Shown here: positions 35,602-43,819 of the stretch, piece by piece
How positions within the stretch are numbered: position 1 is the first letter of the stretch
How the letters are laid out: each line of letters opens with the position of its first letter
Source of the DNA: Fibrobacter sp. UWEL
Lineage (GTDB): Bacteria > Fibrobacterota > Fibrobacteria > Fibrobacterales > Fibrobacteraceae
Direction: 5' to 3'
NCBI RefSeq assembly: GCF_900142535.1
Contig: NZ_FRBE01000006.1
Span: 108,559-172,558 of the forward strand
DNA: 64,000 nt
Program-made: the position numbers and the translations under genes
The notes under the pieces: model-generated
Told to the model about the DNA's origin: nothing
The model's input: the letters and a program-made list of their open reading frames with translations, nothing else
The model's database searches: none

Positions 35602-35671
35602 TTACTTTATTCCTCTAAAATTTTTTCACACTGAATTTAACAAATTCTCAAAAAGAAAACCAACAAAGCGC

Positions 35672-35754
35672 GAGATATGAGATATGAGATATGAGTTATG
35701 AGTTATGAATTATGAGATATGAGTTACGAGTTCATAATTCGTAATTCATAATTC
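35672..35754. repeat. heptanucleotide tandem repeat with inverted half
   Basis: Eight consecutive 7-mers of the form GAGATAT/GAGTTAT/GAATTAT/GAGTTAC run from 35672 to 35727, then GAGTTC and three inverted 7-mers ATAATTC, GTAATTC, ATAATTC (35734-35754). The inverted part covers the last codons and stop of the BatD-like gene. The same unit occurs at 54204-54231. It resembles heptanucleotide STRR repeats known in cyanobacteria. Confidence 0.85.
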
Positions 35755-36654
35755 TTCTTCAATTCCCATTAGCTTCATGGCCAGCTTCCAGGTTTCCTTA
35801 TTCTCGAAACCGTCACGCTTACCGCCCCCATAGCGGGCATGGGCAAATTCTTCCAGCAAGGTAGCCCAGCCATCTGAATTTCCAAGTTTTTCCAGATCGC
35901 CATGCTTCTGCAAGGATTCAAGGTTTACCTTTTCGGCATCCAGCAACAGTTTTTCCGCCACATATTCCTTGCAGATTCCTTCCAGTTCCAGAATCCACTG
36001 CCTGCTATCCGCAGAATTGACGCGCTGCTTCAGGATGATCATCTTACCCTGCAGAGCGGTTTCGCTAGCCTTTTTCGCCGCCTGGGCCGCACGGCTTGCA
36101 GCCCTGCGTTTTACACGCCATAAACCAGCCAGAAGAACCACCGCGGCCACCGCCCCGCCTACAACAGCAGGCAACACGCTCACAGGCCCGTCCACACGGA
36201 CCGGCACACTTTCCGTACGCAAGGTCAAGGGCTGCCCCATCTGGGTGGGAATTTCAAACTTCATTACAGGAATACTCAAGTTGCCCGTATCCTGAGCCAC
36301 AATTTTGTAGTTGAAAGTGATCGAGGCAATTTCCTTACCATCCTTTACACTACGGGCGGATTCCTGACTGACGCCCACCTGCGTAAGCCCCTTTGCGGAG
36401 GCTGTACCCGTAGGAACCACCAGCAAGGCGCTACCCTGCACGCTCCAGCTTACGGTAACCGGATACTCGATGGTATCCCCCACCGTTACCGACAAGGGCA
36501 TTACAGCCCCAGAAGCGTCCTTTACCCCTGCAGAAACAGCAATACCCAGCTGTTCGGGAGTGGGCATCTGGATTTCAGGAGCATTATCCTGGATAGCAAC
36601 AGAATTACTGGCAGAATCAGCCGGCAGAGCAACAACAGAAGAATCGTTTTCCAT
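35746..36654 (-). CDS. short BatD-like protein
   Basis: A 302-residue protein with an extracytoplasmic-type beta domain (VGDTIEYPVTVSWSVQGSALLVVPTG, GKEIASITFNYKIVAQDTGNLSIPVMKFEI), one transmembrane segment (about 158-178) and a basic cytoplasmic tail (LELEGICKEYVAEKLLLDAEKVNLESLQKHG) typical of the BatD C-terminus. BatD proteins usually have 450-600 residues and a signal peptide; neither is present here, and only 65 bp separate it from the GH8 gene, so it is probably truncated or reduced. Topology without a leader is unclear. The last codons lie inside a heptamer repeat. It precedes the MoxR gene, and family knowledge suggests the two interact. Confidence 0.7.
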   Translation of the reverse strand: MENDSSVVALPADSASNSVAIQDNAPEIQMPTPEQLGIAVSAGVKDASGAVMPLSVTVGDTIEYPVTVSWSVQGSALLVVPTGTASAKGLTQVGVSQESARSVKDGKEIASITFNYKIVAQDTGNLSIPVMKFEIPTQMGQPLTLRTESVPVRVDGPVSVLPAVVGGAVAAVVLLAGLWRVKRRAASRAAQAAKKASETALQGKMIILKQRVNSADSRQWILELEGICKEYVAEKLLLDAEKVNLESLQKHGDLEKLGNSDGWATLLEEFAHARYGGGKRDGFENKETWKLAMKLMGIEEEL

Positions 36655-36668
36655 GCCCCTGAATATAC

Positions 36669-36699
36669 AAAAAAGCCCGATGCTTTTGGCACCAGGCTT
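36669..36699 (-). terminator. rho-independent terminator after the GH8 gene
   Basis: On the minus strand an 11-bp stem (AAGCCTGGTGC / GCATCGGGCTT with two G-T pairs) encloses CAAAA and is followed by a T run (plus-strand A run 36669-36674). It ends the GH8 transcript, so the BatD-like gene needs its own promoter or readthrough. Confidence 0.88.
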
Positions 36700-36719
36700 T
36701 CTTGCAATTTTCGCCTTGA

Positions 36720-38123
36720 TTAGAACGGCAGGTTAGCCGGCTTCACGAAGAGGCCATTCAGCAATTCGCCATACATGGTCATCAAGATATGGGGGAAGTA
36801 GCTGAAGCCTGTAATGGTTCTTGCGTTGAAGGCTGTAGTACAACCATCAAGCCATGCCTGATTGCCGGCCATACCCGTCAAGCACCATGCGCCATGCCAA
36901 TGGGGAGAGAAGGTTGCCTGGGAACCATCAGCCATACCAGGAACAGCAGAATACATCACCTTGGCAGCTGCTTCCAGATTGGAAGCGTCAACACCAGCCT
37001 TTGCAGCAATGAATGCATTCAACGTATTCAGCACCTGAGCGGCGCGGGTATCCTGAGTCCAGTAGTAGTCCCATGCAATACGCCAAGGAATACGGACAGA
37101 TTCCTGATGGAACATCCAGTATGTCTTATCGGCACTGTTGTTATTGGGGTTAATTGCAGCACCATTCTGATCAACCCAGTCAGGGAATACGCCAGTACCA
37201 GCAGTCTGAATGTTGATCATGAAGCTATACATGGTATCCAGCACCTTGGTCCAGTCATGAGACGGGTCGATCAGGGCGAAGAGTTTTAAGGCTACAGGAG
37301 AGAAGTAACTCAAGTTGTAAGCACTGGTTGCCTTTTTCCATGTGGGAGTATCGCCAGAATAAATCAGATAAGTGGGGCTAATTTCCTTATCCCACAGGTC
37401 CTTGATAATCAACAAGGCATCGGCCTTGTAGGCTTCGCTACCCGTTGCGTAATAGGTAAGAATCAAGGAGGTTGCAATATCCAAATCCGCATCCGTTGCA
37501 GAAGAGGTATTGGCTGCAGAACCCAAGGATTCGTAAGAATAGGTACCCGTTCTCCAGGGCATCAAGTTGGAGGTACCCAGATAAGCACGATAACCTCTAT
37601 TGTATGTCCACAGAGAATTCAAGGTGGCATAGTCACCGGCAAAGTAGGAAAGAAGCATGCCATAGCCAACACCTTCAGAAACCGTACAACCACGTTTCTT
37701 GTAGCTATCCGTTGCACCTTCAATCACACAGTAAGAATCGTTACTGGTATCCCAGATTACTCGACCCGGCATTAAACCAGAGGCAATATAGGGAGCGAAA
37801 ATAGCAGCCCAATCCATAGAGGCTGCAGCAGAAGGATACTTTGCCGCTTCTTCCTCGTAGGTCTTGAAATAGGTAGCCTTCCACAAATTATACCAAGTCA
37901 TAGCCCCAGTAGCATTAGCAACAGTGGGCAAAATACCATAAGTTTTTGCTGTAGCAACAGGTGTTACAACCGGATTCGGATCGACCGCGGCAGCAGAAGA
38001 TGCAGGAACAGGAACCGGAGTATCCGGAATGACGGGAGAAGTTGTTTCTTCGCTACTACAGGCGCTCAGTCCAAAAGCAATGCTCAACGGCAATGCGGCA
38101 GTAAGTAGTTTTTTCAAGATCAT
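36720..38123 (-). CDS. glycoside hydrolase family 8 lipoprotein
   Basis: A lipoprotein (lipobox GLSAC, C22) with a Pro/Val/Ala/Ser-rich linker (to about residue 60), then an (alpha/alpha)6 GH8 domain. The proton donor is Glu150 in TVSEGVGYGM, and the GH8 signature ATDADLDIA (209-217) carries the conserved Asp residues; AYNLSYFSPVALKLF and VRIPWRIAWDYYWT are further family segments. GH8 enzymes are inverting endo-acting cellulases, xylanases, licheninases or chitosanases; the substrate cannot be read from sequence. Membrane anchoring suggests action at the cell surface, in keeping with a fibre-degrading lifestyle. An AGAGG ribosome site precedes ATG. It is transcribed alone. Confidence 0.93.
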   Translation of the reverse strand: MILKKLLTAALPLSIAFGLSACSSEETTSPVIPDTPVPVPASSAAAVDPNPVVTPVATAKTYGILPTVANATGAMTWYNLWKATYFKTYEEEAAKYPSAAASMDWAAIFAPYIASGLMPGRVIWDTSNDSYCVIEGATDSYKKRGCTVSEGVGYGMLLSYFAGDYATLNSLWTYNRGYRAYLGTSNLMPWRTGTYSYESLGSAANTSSATDADLDIATSLILTYYATGSEAYKADALLIIKDLWDKEISPTYLIYSGDTPTWKKATSAYNLSYFSPVALKLFALIDPSHDWTKVLDTMYSFMINIQTAGTGVFPDWVDQNGAAINPNNNSADKTYWMFHQESVRIPWRIAWDYYWTQDTRAAQVLNTLNAFIAAKAGVDASNLEAAAKVMYSAVPGMADGSQATFSPHWHGAWCLTGMAGNQAWLDGCTTAFNARTITGFSYFPHILMTMYGELLNGLFVKPANLPF

Positions 38124-38230
38124 AAAAACCTCTAAACAATTTTTGCTTAAATATACTTTAGAAACGGCGTTTTATACCCGCTCGTAACCAAAAAAAAAGT
38201 CCACCATCCCTACATGTGATTTGGAATACG

Positions 38231-38262
38231 AAAAAAGGGTTGCGAACCCGCAACCCTTTTTT
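38231..38262. terminator. symmetrical rho-independent terminator
   Basis: GGGTTGCG-AACC-CGCAACCC (38237-38256) is a perfect 8-bp stem flanked by six A on one side and six T on the other. It serves the secreted jelly-roll protein gene ending at 38285 and would also stop transcription from the other direction. Confidence 0.95.
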
Positions 38263-38284
38263 AAAGCTTTTTACCGAGGTAAAA

Positions 38285-39154
38285 TTACTTCACCATGATG
38301 CGCTGAGAAAGGCCTTCTGCGCGAACCATGTAGACGCCAGCCTGAACCTTGGAGAGGTCCATGGAGGAAGCGTTAGCGGAAGCAACAACCTGACCCTGGA
38401 GGTTAACCAGTTCAGCCTTCACAACCTTACCGAAGGAAAGGGTACGGCCAGTGAGCTGAGCCTTGAGAGCACCTTCAGCAGCGGAAGCCTTGATAGACTT
38501 AGTAGCAGGACCGCAACCAGTGTTAGCGTCAGCAATGCAGGTCAGGAGGAAGTCTGCGGAAGCGGTGAACTTCAGCTTGATTGCAGCGATCTTGGTCAGT
38601 GCAACAGCCTGGTCAACCTTCACGCCCCAGCCGGATTCCTGCTTGAACTTTGCCCAAGCAACGGAAGTGGAGGTGTTGCCCTTAGCAACGGAAGCCTTGT
38701 AGTTGTTGTATTCAGTAGCAGTTGCTTCGTCTTCGATACCGAGTTCGATAGCGAAACCACCGGTAGAGTTATAGGTCAGAGCAACGCCACCCCAACCGGA
38801 AATGTCAGCACCTTCCTGGTTTTCGGAAACGATGTTGAAGCCGAAACCTGCGAAGGGGTATTCGTAAGCGGTACCGATCTGAACGTCAGCCTTGATACCA
38901 CCGTATGCTTCGGCCAGAGGACCGTAGAAGTTACCATAGGTGTTAGCTTCAACGTCGGACGGGAAAACGATCTTGGAGTCGCCGTCGTTGTCCTTATCGG
39001 TATATTCGTACCAGTAACCAGCGGTTTCTTCATCAGAACCGGTAACTACCTTACCTTCAGTATCGGAACCATCCCAAGACATGGAGGTAGAGGTGAATGC
39101 AGATGCAGCAACAGCAGCAGCGGCAAGTGCAGCAAGAGTCAGTTTCTTATTCAT
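38285..39154 (-). CDS. secreted CBM11-like jelly-roll protein with type IX-like sorting tail
   Basis: I start at ATG 39154-39152 because it gives a standard signal peptide (MNKKLTLAALAAAAVAASAF) and 289 residues; the open frame before it crosses the leader region. The body (SKIVFPSDVEANTYGNFYG, YEYPFAGFGFNIVSENQ, DISGWGGVALTYNSTGGFAIELGI) is a predicted beta jelly roll resembling CBM11-type carbohydrate-binding modules, with no catalytic domain. The last 60 residues (LTGRTLSFGKVVKAELVNLQGQVVASANASSMDLSKVQAGVYMVRAEG, ending RIMVK) match a type A type IX sorting domain. Probably a secreted, surface-attached polysaccharide-binding protein. A leader hairpin (39181-39195) and a strong terminator frame it; it is divergent from a GH5 gene. 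Confidence 0.85.
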   Translation of the reverse strand: MNKKLTLAALAAAAVAASAFTSTSMSWDGSDTEGKVVTGSDEETAGYWYEYTDKDNDGDSKIVFPSDVEANTYGNFYGPLAEAYGGIKADVQIGTAYEYPFAGFGFNIVSENQEGADISGWGGVALTYNSTGGFAIELGIEDEATATEYNNYKASVAKGNTSTSVAWAKFKQESGWGVKVDQAVALTKIAAIKLKFTASADFLLTCIADANTGCGPATKSIKASAAEGALKAQLTGRTLSFGKVVKAELVNLQGQVVASANASSMDLSKVQAGVYMVRAEGLSQRIMVK

Positions 39155-39180
39155 AGTATCTCTCTCTTTTTTTTGTGAAT

Positions 39181-39195
39181 CCCCCGAAAAGGGGG
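39181..39195 (-). promoter_or_regulatory. 5' leader hairpin of the jelly-roll protein gene
   Basis: CCCCC-TTTTC-GGGGG on the minus strand, 27 bases before the ATG. It may stabilise the messenger RNA or tune translation; without a T run it is not a terminator. Confidence 0.5.
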
Positions 39196-39417
39196 AAAAG
39201 GTTTGTTGCAAATATATCTTTTTTTTTTGAATAAGCAATAACCCCCCTCCTTTTTTTTTCGTATACAGCTGTCTCCATATGGCGAAAATCACATAAATCG
39301 GCACTTTATCCCCCAAAATCCGTTTTTTCCCCTTTTTTTGATGTAAACAACATCACTGTAAAAAAAAAGTTACCCCTTATTTTTTCCTATAAATCTAAAA
39401 TTACCCTTGCTATTCGG

Positions 39418-39447
39418 TTGCTAACGTAAACAGTCCCCATATATATA
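39418..39447 (+). promoter_or_regulatory. possible promoter of the GH5 gene
   Basis: TTGCTA (39418-39423) and TATATA (39442-39447) are separated by 18 bases, about 50 bases before the start codon. The match to sigma-70 consensus is moderate and the region is AT-rich, so this is tentative. Confidence 0.3.
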
Positions 39448-39499
39448 TTTACAATTGCGACCTCCATTTTTAATTATCTTTGTTAGAAAGGAGTCATTT

Positions 39500-41689
39500 A
39501 TGACATTTTTCAGCAAATCTATGAAGGCCCTTGTCTTAGGCGGGTCTCTTCTTATGGGCACCACCCTTGCAAACGCAAGTGCTGCCACAGCAAAGCCCCT
39601 CCGCGTGGGTCCCGTGTCTAACTATGGCGTACTGGGAACTAGCGGCAATAAAGTCATCAGCCTTTCTACCAAAAAAGAAGTGATGCTTCGTGGTATGAGT
39701 TTGTTCTGGTCCGATGCAATCGGTCTTCAGTACTATAACAAGAACGTTGTCAAGTGGGCTGCACAGACCCTTAAGGCAGACGTTCTTCGCTACGCCATGG
39801 GCGTCAACTCCTACGACGAAGGCACTACTAAGACTCTGGACGAGAACTATTCCTATTTCGGCAATCCTGACAAGCAGATCGGCGTCATTGACCAGATGGT
39901 GGAAGCAGCCATCGAACAGGACATCTACCTGATTATCGACTGGCACAGCCATCGCGCAAATAACGAACAGGCCAAGGCTGTGGATTTCTTCAAGCAGATG
40001 GCCACCAAGTATAAGGATGTTCCCAACGTTATCTGGGAAGTATTTAACGAACCGACCAGTCAGAGCATGAGCACCATTGCTAGCTACGCTACTGCAGTCA
40101 TTTCCGGCATCCGTGATGCAGGTTCCAAGAATTTGGCCCTCGTTGGTACTCCCAGCTGGTCTCAGATGGGTTCTTGCGGCGGTGTAAACCTGGACAACGT
40201 GGGTTACGTATTCCACTTCTACGCAGCAAGCCACTCTGTTGGCAGCTATAGCGGAAACATCGACCGTTGCCGTTCTCAGGGTAATGCAGTATTCATCACC
40301 GAATGGGGTACTGTTGGTTATTCTGGTTCCGGCAATCCCGACATTTCTGCATCTCAGGCTTGGGAATCCTACATGGAAACCAACAAGATTAGTAACTGTA
40401 ACTGGAGCCTTCGTAACGAAACCACCACCATTGGCGAAACCAAGTCCGAAAGTTCCGCAATGTTCTCCGGCAGCGATTTCTTGAATACCGCAAGTAAGCT
40501 GGAAGGCGCAACGTATACAACATCCGGTAAACACGTCAAGGAATATATTTCCAGCCATGGAAGTTCCTGGGCAGACACCCTCCTTGCAAGCAACTCTGGC
40601 TCTTGCTCATTCAAGGCCGAAGTCACTCAGGCTGCAAAGACCGTCTCCAGCCTCTTTAAGTCCGGTTGTACCTATACCTCTAGCGCACCTACCGTCGTTG
40701 CAAACGATGGTACCATCGCTGGTTACGGTGTAGCAATTCTTACTGGCAATGACGGATCCAAGGCAATCGCAACCATCGTTGAAGAACCTGCTCAGACCAT
40801 TACCGGCCTCGATGACATCACTTGCTTCATCGGCGGCACCTGCACCAAGAGTAAGCAGTTGAAGGACATGGATGGTGATGGCAAGCTGGAAATCATCATT
40901 ACCGCTAAGGACGAAACCGACGAAGGCGCAGCATTTACCTTGACCTCCCTTACTCCGGAAATCATAAAGATTAAGAAGGCAACATGCACCAGCAAGTTCT
41001 GCTATGCCTTGCAGAACAAGCAGGCTAACATGTATGAACTCACCGGAGCACTTGGCGAAGCAAAGATTCTTGCAAAGGCTCCGGCTATTGCAGGTTACTC
41101 CGCCATGAACGACACCCTGACCTTCAGCTATATGAAGGGAGACGACAAGCTCCCTGGAACCGTCTTTAAGTCCACTACCGTGGCAAAGGGTGCAACTGTA
41201 GCAGACTTCTTCCCCGCAACAACCTACTATAGCAAGCAGGCTGTGACCTATACCTTCGACGGTCAGGCAACCTCTCCTTACCTGAGCAATGTTAACGGTA
41301 GCCTGGTGGCTGGTACTACAGACGCAATCGTCAAGATTACCGCTACTTCCCTGGGCAACGACGAACGTAACCCGCTGAACACCACTATTACCGTGATTGT
41401 GGGCGACAGTCTCGCTGCAGTCCAGAGCGGCAACGTTTCTATCCGCAATCAGAAGGTTGAATCCCTCAAGGCACAGTTCAGCAAGGGCGGCATCAATCTG
41501 AATGCACAGGCAAGCGGCTTCGCCACTGTTGAAATCTTCAACGCAATGGGCAAGGCAGTTCAGTCCATCCAGACAAACGTTAACGCAGGCTCCAACTGGA
41601 TTCCGGTCTCCGGCCTCCGCGCTGGTCACTACGTAGTACGCCTCAGCCAGGATGCAAACGTTCAGCTCTATACCTTCGAAAAGAAGTAG
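39500..41689 (+). CDS. secreted GH5 cellulase with type IX-like sorting domain
   Basis: The start at 39500 has a strong AAAGGAG site 6 bases upstream; an in-frame ATG at 39455 lacks one. A signal peptide (cut near ANASAA) is followed by a GH5 domain (about 40-365): MLRGMSLFW, IDWHSH, the acid/base Glu184 in VFNEPT and the nucleophile Glu268 in FITEWG, a subfamily 2-like pattern of endo-beta-1,4-glucanases. Residues about 370-660 hold beta-rich modules, one with a calcium-binding-like DMDGDGKLEII. The tail (GINLNAQASGFATVEIFNAMGKAVQSI to YTFEKK) is a type A type IX sorting domain. It should be exported across the outer membrane and cut cellulose at or outside the surface. 729 residues; a strong terminator follows. 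Confidence 0.93.
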   Translation: MTFFSKSMKALVLGGSLLMGTTLANASAATAKPLRVGPVSNYGVLGTSGNKVISLSTKKEVMLRGMSLFWSDAIGLQYYNKNVVKWAAQTLKADVLRYAMGVNSYDEGTTKTLDENYSYFGNPDKQIGVIDQMVEAAIEQDIYLIIDWHSHRANNEQAKAVDFFKQMATKYKDVPNVIWEVFNEPTSQSMSTIASYATAVISGIRDAGSKNLALVGTPSWSQMGSCGGVNLDNVGYVFHFYAASHSVGSYSGNIDRCRSQGNAVFITEWGTVGYSGSGNPDISASQAWESYMETNKISNCNWSLRNETTTIGETKSESSAMFSGSDFLNTASKLEGATYTTSGKHVKEYISSHGSSWADTLLASNSGSCSFKAEVTQAAKTVSSLFKSGCTYTSSAPTVVANDGTIAGYGVAILTGNDGSKAIATIVEEPAQTITGLDDITCFIGGTCTKSKQLKDMDGDGKLEIIITAKDETDEGAAFTLTSLTPEIIKIKKATCTSKFCYALQNKQANMYELTGALGEAKILAKAPAIAGYSAMNDTLTFSYMKGDDKLPGTVFKSTTVAKGATVADFFPATTYYSKQAVTYTFDGQATSPYLSNVNGSLVAGTTDAIVKITATSLGNDERNPLNTTITVIVGDSLAAVQSGNVSIRNQKVESLKAQFSKGGINLNAQASGFATVEIFNAMGKAVQSIQTNVNAGSNWIPVSGLRAGHYVVRLSQDANVQLYTFEKK

Positions 41690-41716
41690 TCCAAACTGAA
41701 TGAATCACTTTAAAAA

Positions 41717-41743
41717 GTCCGCCGGCAACGGCGGACTTTTGTG
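41717..41743 (+). terminator. rho-independent terminator of the GH5 gene
   Basis: GTCCGCCG-GCAA-CGGCGGAC (41717-41736) is an 8-bp stem with a GNRA tetraloop, followed by TTTTGTGTTT. Confidence 0.93.
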
Positions 41744-41772
41744 TTTATATTCATAGGAAACGACCCATCGAC

Positions 41773-42024
41773 GTGACTCCCGTTAAAATTGCAAAAGTCA
41801 AGGGTGTTTCCATGACGTTGACCAAGAGCACCCCCTGCAATAAAGCCGACATCTACGGTCAATTCCTCGGCAAAAGCACTGGAGGAGTCCGCGTGGACGA
41901 CCTACGTAACATTCTTATTGAAGACCTCGCCAGTAGTTCTGTAATGGTAGAAGGCAAGGCCAATCACAATTGCAAGATATATGCCTTAGCTGTGCAATAC
42001 GATGTAGGAAGTTCAAATCAATAA
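41773..42024 (+). CDS. small hypothetical protein
   Basis: An 83-codon frame with GTG start, or 70 codons from an ATG at 41812. Codon use is like that of the neighbours and a strong terminator follows 20 bp after the stop, which supports a real gene. The product (MTLTKSTPCNKADIYGQFLGKSTGGVRVDDLRNILIEDL) has no signal peptide or membrane segment and two Cys residues; it looks like a small soluble alpha/beta protein. I do not recognise a family. An AGGAAA sequence lies 13 bases before the GTG, rather far. It is isolated between the GH5 terminator and the convergent GH18-like gene. Confidence 0.55.
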   Translation: MTPVKIAKVKGVSMTLTKSTPCNKADIYGQFLGKSTGGVRVDDLRNILIEDLASSSVMVEGKANHNCKIYALAVQYDVGSSNQ

Positions 42025-42043
42025 ACCAAATTTTGTATAAAGC

Positions 42044-42076
42044 AAAGAAGGCCGCGCATCAAGCGCGGCCTTCTTT
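42044..42076. terminator. bidirectional rho-independent terminator
   Basis: A perfect 14-bp stem AAAGAAGGCCGCGC / GCGCGGCCTTCTTT around ATCAA. It ends the small plus-strand gene and the six-gene minus-strand locus. Confidence 0.95.
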
Positions 42077-42096
42077 AATAACCGGTTTTACTCAGA

Positions 42097-43158
42097 TTAC
42101 TTCTTCTTGGGCTTGAAATCTACACCGGGGCGCAGTTCCAGACCGAGGGTAACCAGGAGGGAGACGATGGGTTCGTGATGATCCTGGGAGAGGTCGTAAA
42201 CGGCCACACCAGCCATACCGTCGTTCTTCACCTGCTGAGCAACAGCCTTCACAGAAGGAATGCCCATGAACACGATGGTTTCATCCTTGCTTACAGCAAC
42301 TTCGGACTGAGAAGCCTCATCGAAAGTCACCTTGTAGTCCGGAGCGTCAAACTTGCCCATCAGTTCTGCATAGGAGACGTAACCTTCGTTACCGCTACCT
42401 ACACCCTGATGAGAAGTGCCAAGGCCCTGAGCACCAGCAAAAGTCTTACCATACATGAAGATGATGGGAACCAGCTTGTCGCTCTGAATGCCGGCGCCAG
42501 AAACCTGATCCAGGGTGGACTTCACATAGCTTGCGCTCTGGTTAGGAACCACTTCGGAGCTTTCTTCAGTCATCTGGTCGGCCATGAACACGTCCACATA
42601 GGCAGTACGGTTCAGAGCTTCGGTATCATAAGCGTCCATACCAGCAGACGGGTAAACCACAGCGGTAACGATGGAACCGGAAAGGCCATCCACCAGAGCG
42701 TTCACCATCTTGCCGTAAGCTTCCTTATCTTCGGAAGTAACGTTCTGCCAGTCAAGTTCGATGCCGTCGCCACCGTTTTCAGAAATCCAGCTACTTACGT
42801 TAGAAACGAAGGAAGAGAGGGTTTCATCAGAGGAAGCAATAGCCTTCAAATTGCCTTCGGCTTCCATGCCACCAACGGAAACAATCAGCTTCACGTTGTT
42901 ATCCTTGGACATCTGGGCCAGAGTCTTGAAGTTTTCGGCGTCATTTTCGTCAGCGAAGGCCAGGGAGCCGTCTTCTGCCGGAAGGAGACCCACGTAGTGG
43001 ATATCGGTCACGGTATTATAACGGATGTCCTTCGGATAGAACTGAGAATACTGGCTCCAGTAAGGATAGAAGCCAACAACCTTGTCAGAGGCTGCCTGGG
43101 ACATAGCCACGCAGGCGACAACGATAGTAGATGCAAGAAATTTGAGATTCATATTCAT
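42097..43158 (-). CDS. secreted GH18-fold protein lacking catalytic glutamate (chitinase-like lectin)
   Basis: A signal peptide (to about residue 23) and a GH18 TIM barrel: VVGFYPYWSQYSQFYPKDI (strand 1), LIVSVGGM (91-98, the SxGG motif) and the active-site strand D131-G-I-E-L-D-W-Q138. In active GH18 enzymes this motif is DxxDxDxE; here the middle Asp is Glu and the catalytic Glu is Gln138. Hydrolysis is therefore unlikely, and a sugar-binding, lectin-like role is inferred. Later segments (KLVPIIFMYGKTF, YVSYAELMG, GMAGVAVYDLSQDH) keep the fold. The C-terminus (LRPGVDFKPKKK) is basic and lacks a sorting tail. Last gene of the six-gene surface locus, 8 bp after a lipoprotein gene. Confidence 0.9.
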   Translation of the reverse strand: MNMNLKFLASTIVVACVAMSQAASDKVVGFYPYWSQYSQFYPKDIRYNTVTDIHYVGLLPAEDGSLAFADENDAENFKTLAQMSKDNNVKLIVSVGGMEAEGNLKAIASSDETLSSFVSNVSSWISENGGDGIELDWQNVTSEDKEAYGKMVNALVDGLSGSIVTAVVYPSAGMDAYDTEALNRTAYVDVFMADQMTEESSEVVPNQSASYVKSTLDQVSGAGIQSDKLVPIIFMYGKTFAGAQGLGTSHQGVGSGNEGYVSYAELMGKFDAPDYKVTFDEASQSEVAVSKDETIVFMGIPSVKAVAQQVKNDGMAGVAVYDLSQDHHEPIVSLLVTLGLELRPGVDFKPKKK

Positions 43159-43166
43159 CCTACCTT

Positions 43167-43808
43167 TTATTCTTCACCTTCAGCCGGAGTGGGAACCGGA
43201 GCAGCGATAACCGGGCATTCATCAGAAGCGACGCAGTCGATGCAATAAGTTACACCAGCTCTGCTGCAATACAGATGATTCTCGAAGTTTGTGGGGAACA
43301 GAGCGCCTTCCATGTCGGTAGACTGGCAGTCACCCTTAACAATGGCGCCTTCACCTTCGGCACATGCGCGATAGGGACGACCTTCACGACGACCATAGGA
43401 GACAAACTGCATTCCAATTGCGGTGGAGTCCAGCTGCAAAGTAGCAAACAGTTCCAATTCGTTGGCAACGCCATACACATTGAAGGACTTCACATACTTG
43501 GTCTTGGAAGCATCGGTAGCATCCCAAGAAGCTGCGGTAAAGCCAGCATAGTTCAGAGCCACATCGCCCATGATAGCTTCAAAAGCAGTTTCATCAGCAG
43601 CATCGGAAGCCAAACCAGACTTGGTGTTCAGAATGGTGACCTGATCCTTAATCTGCATAGCGCGAAGATCCGGATTAACAGTCAAGTAGGCTGCTACAGA
43701 CCAATCCGCCGGGAAGTTTTCCTCTTCCGGATTAGAAACTTCCAGAGAGGAACATGCCATAAATGCCAGGGCAGAGGCAGAAATTAAAAGAGAAATCTTA
43801 TTCTTCAT
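43167..43808 (-). CDS. lipoprotein of the surface locus, unknown function
   Basis: Start ATG 43808-43806 is chosen because GTGAGG just before it forms the ribosome site and the product begins with a lipoprotein signal (MKNKISLLISASALAFMAC). 213 residues. The N-terminal part contains ADWSVAAYLTVNPDLRAMQIKDQVTILN, the C-terminal part six Cys residues (YRACAEGEG, GDCQST, LYCSRAGVTYCIDCVASDECP) likely to form disulfides, then a Pro/Ala/Glu tail. No family recognised. It lies between the third barrel gene (11 bp before) and the GH18-like gene (8 bp after), so it probably belongs to the same surface complex. Confidence 0.8.
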   Translation of the reverse strand: MKNKISLLISASALAFMACSSLEVSNPEEENFPADWSVAAYLTVNPDLRAMQIKDQVTILNTKSGLASDAADETAFEAIMGDVALNYAGFTAASWDATDASKTKYVKSFNVYGVANELELFATLQLDSTAIGMQFVSYGRREGRPYRACAEGEGAIVKGDCQSTDMEGALFPTNFENHLYCSRAGVTYCIDCVASDECPVIAAPVPTPAEGEE

Positions 43809-43819
43809 TTTAAACCTCA

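Larger units (their letters stand above)
39155..39499. promoter_or_regulatory. AT-rich divergent promoter region
   Basis: This 345-bp gap separates the divergent jelly-roll and GH5 genes. It is rich in A and T runs and contains a leader hairpin for the minus gene (39181-39195), a small inverted repeat GATG-TAAACAA-CATC near 39340-39355, and a possible plus-strand promoter (39418-39447). No open frame of gene-like composition is seen in it. Confidence 0.6.

Noticed and set aside
35672..35754. A small CRISPR-like array
   Set aside because: The units are 7 bases, adjoin without spacers, and reverse direction, so it is a heptamer repeat.
36522..36707. A hydrophobic segment in another frame at the start of the BatD-like gene, possibly a signal peptide lost by frameshift
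   Set aside because: The shifted frame continues poorly into the BatD-like domain and starts within the GH8 terminator; I cannot show a frameshift without comparison to relatives.
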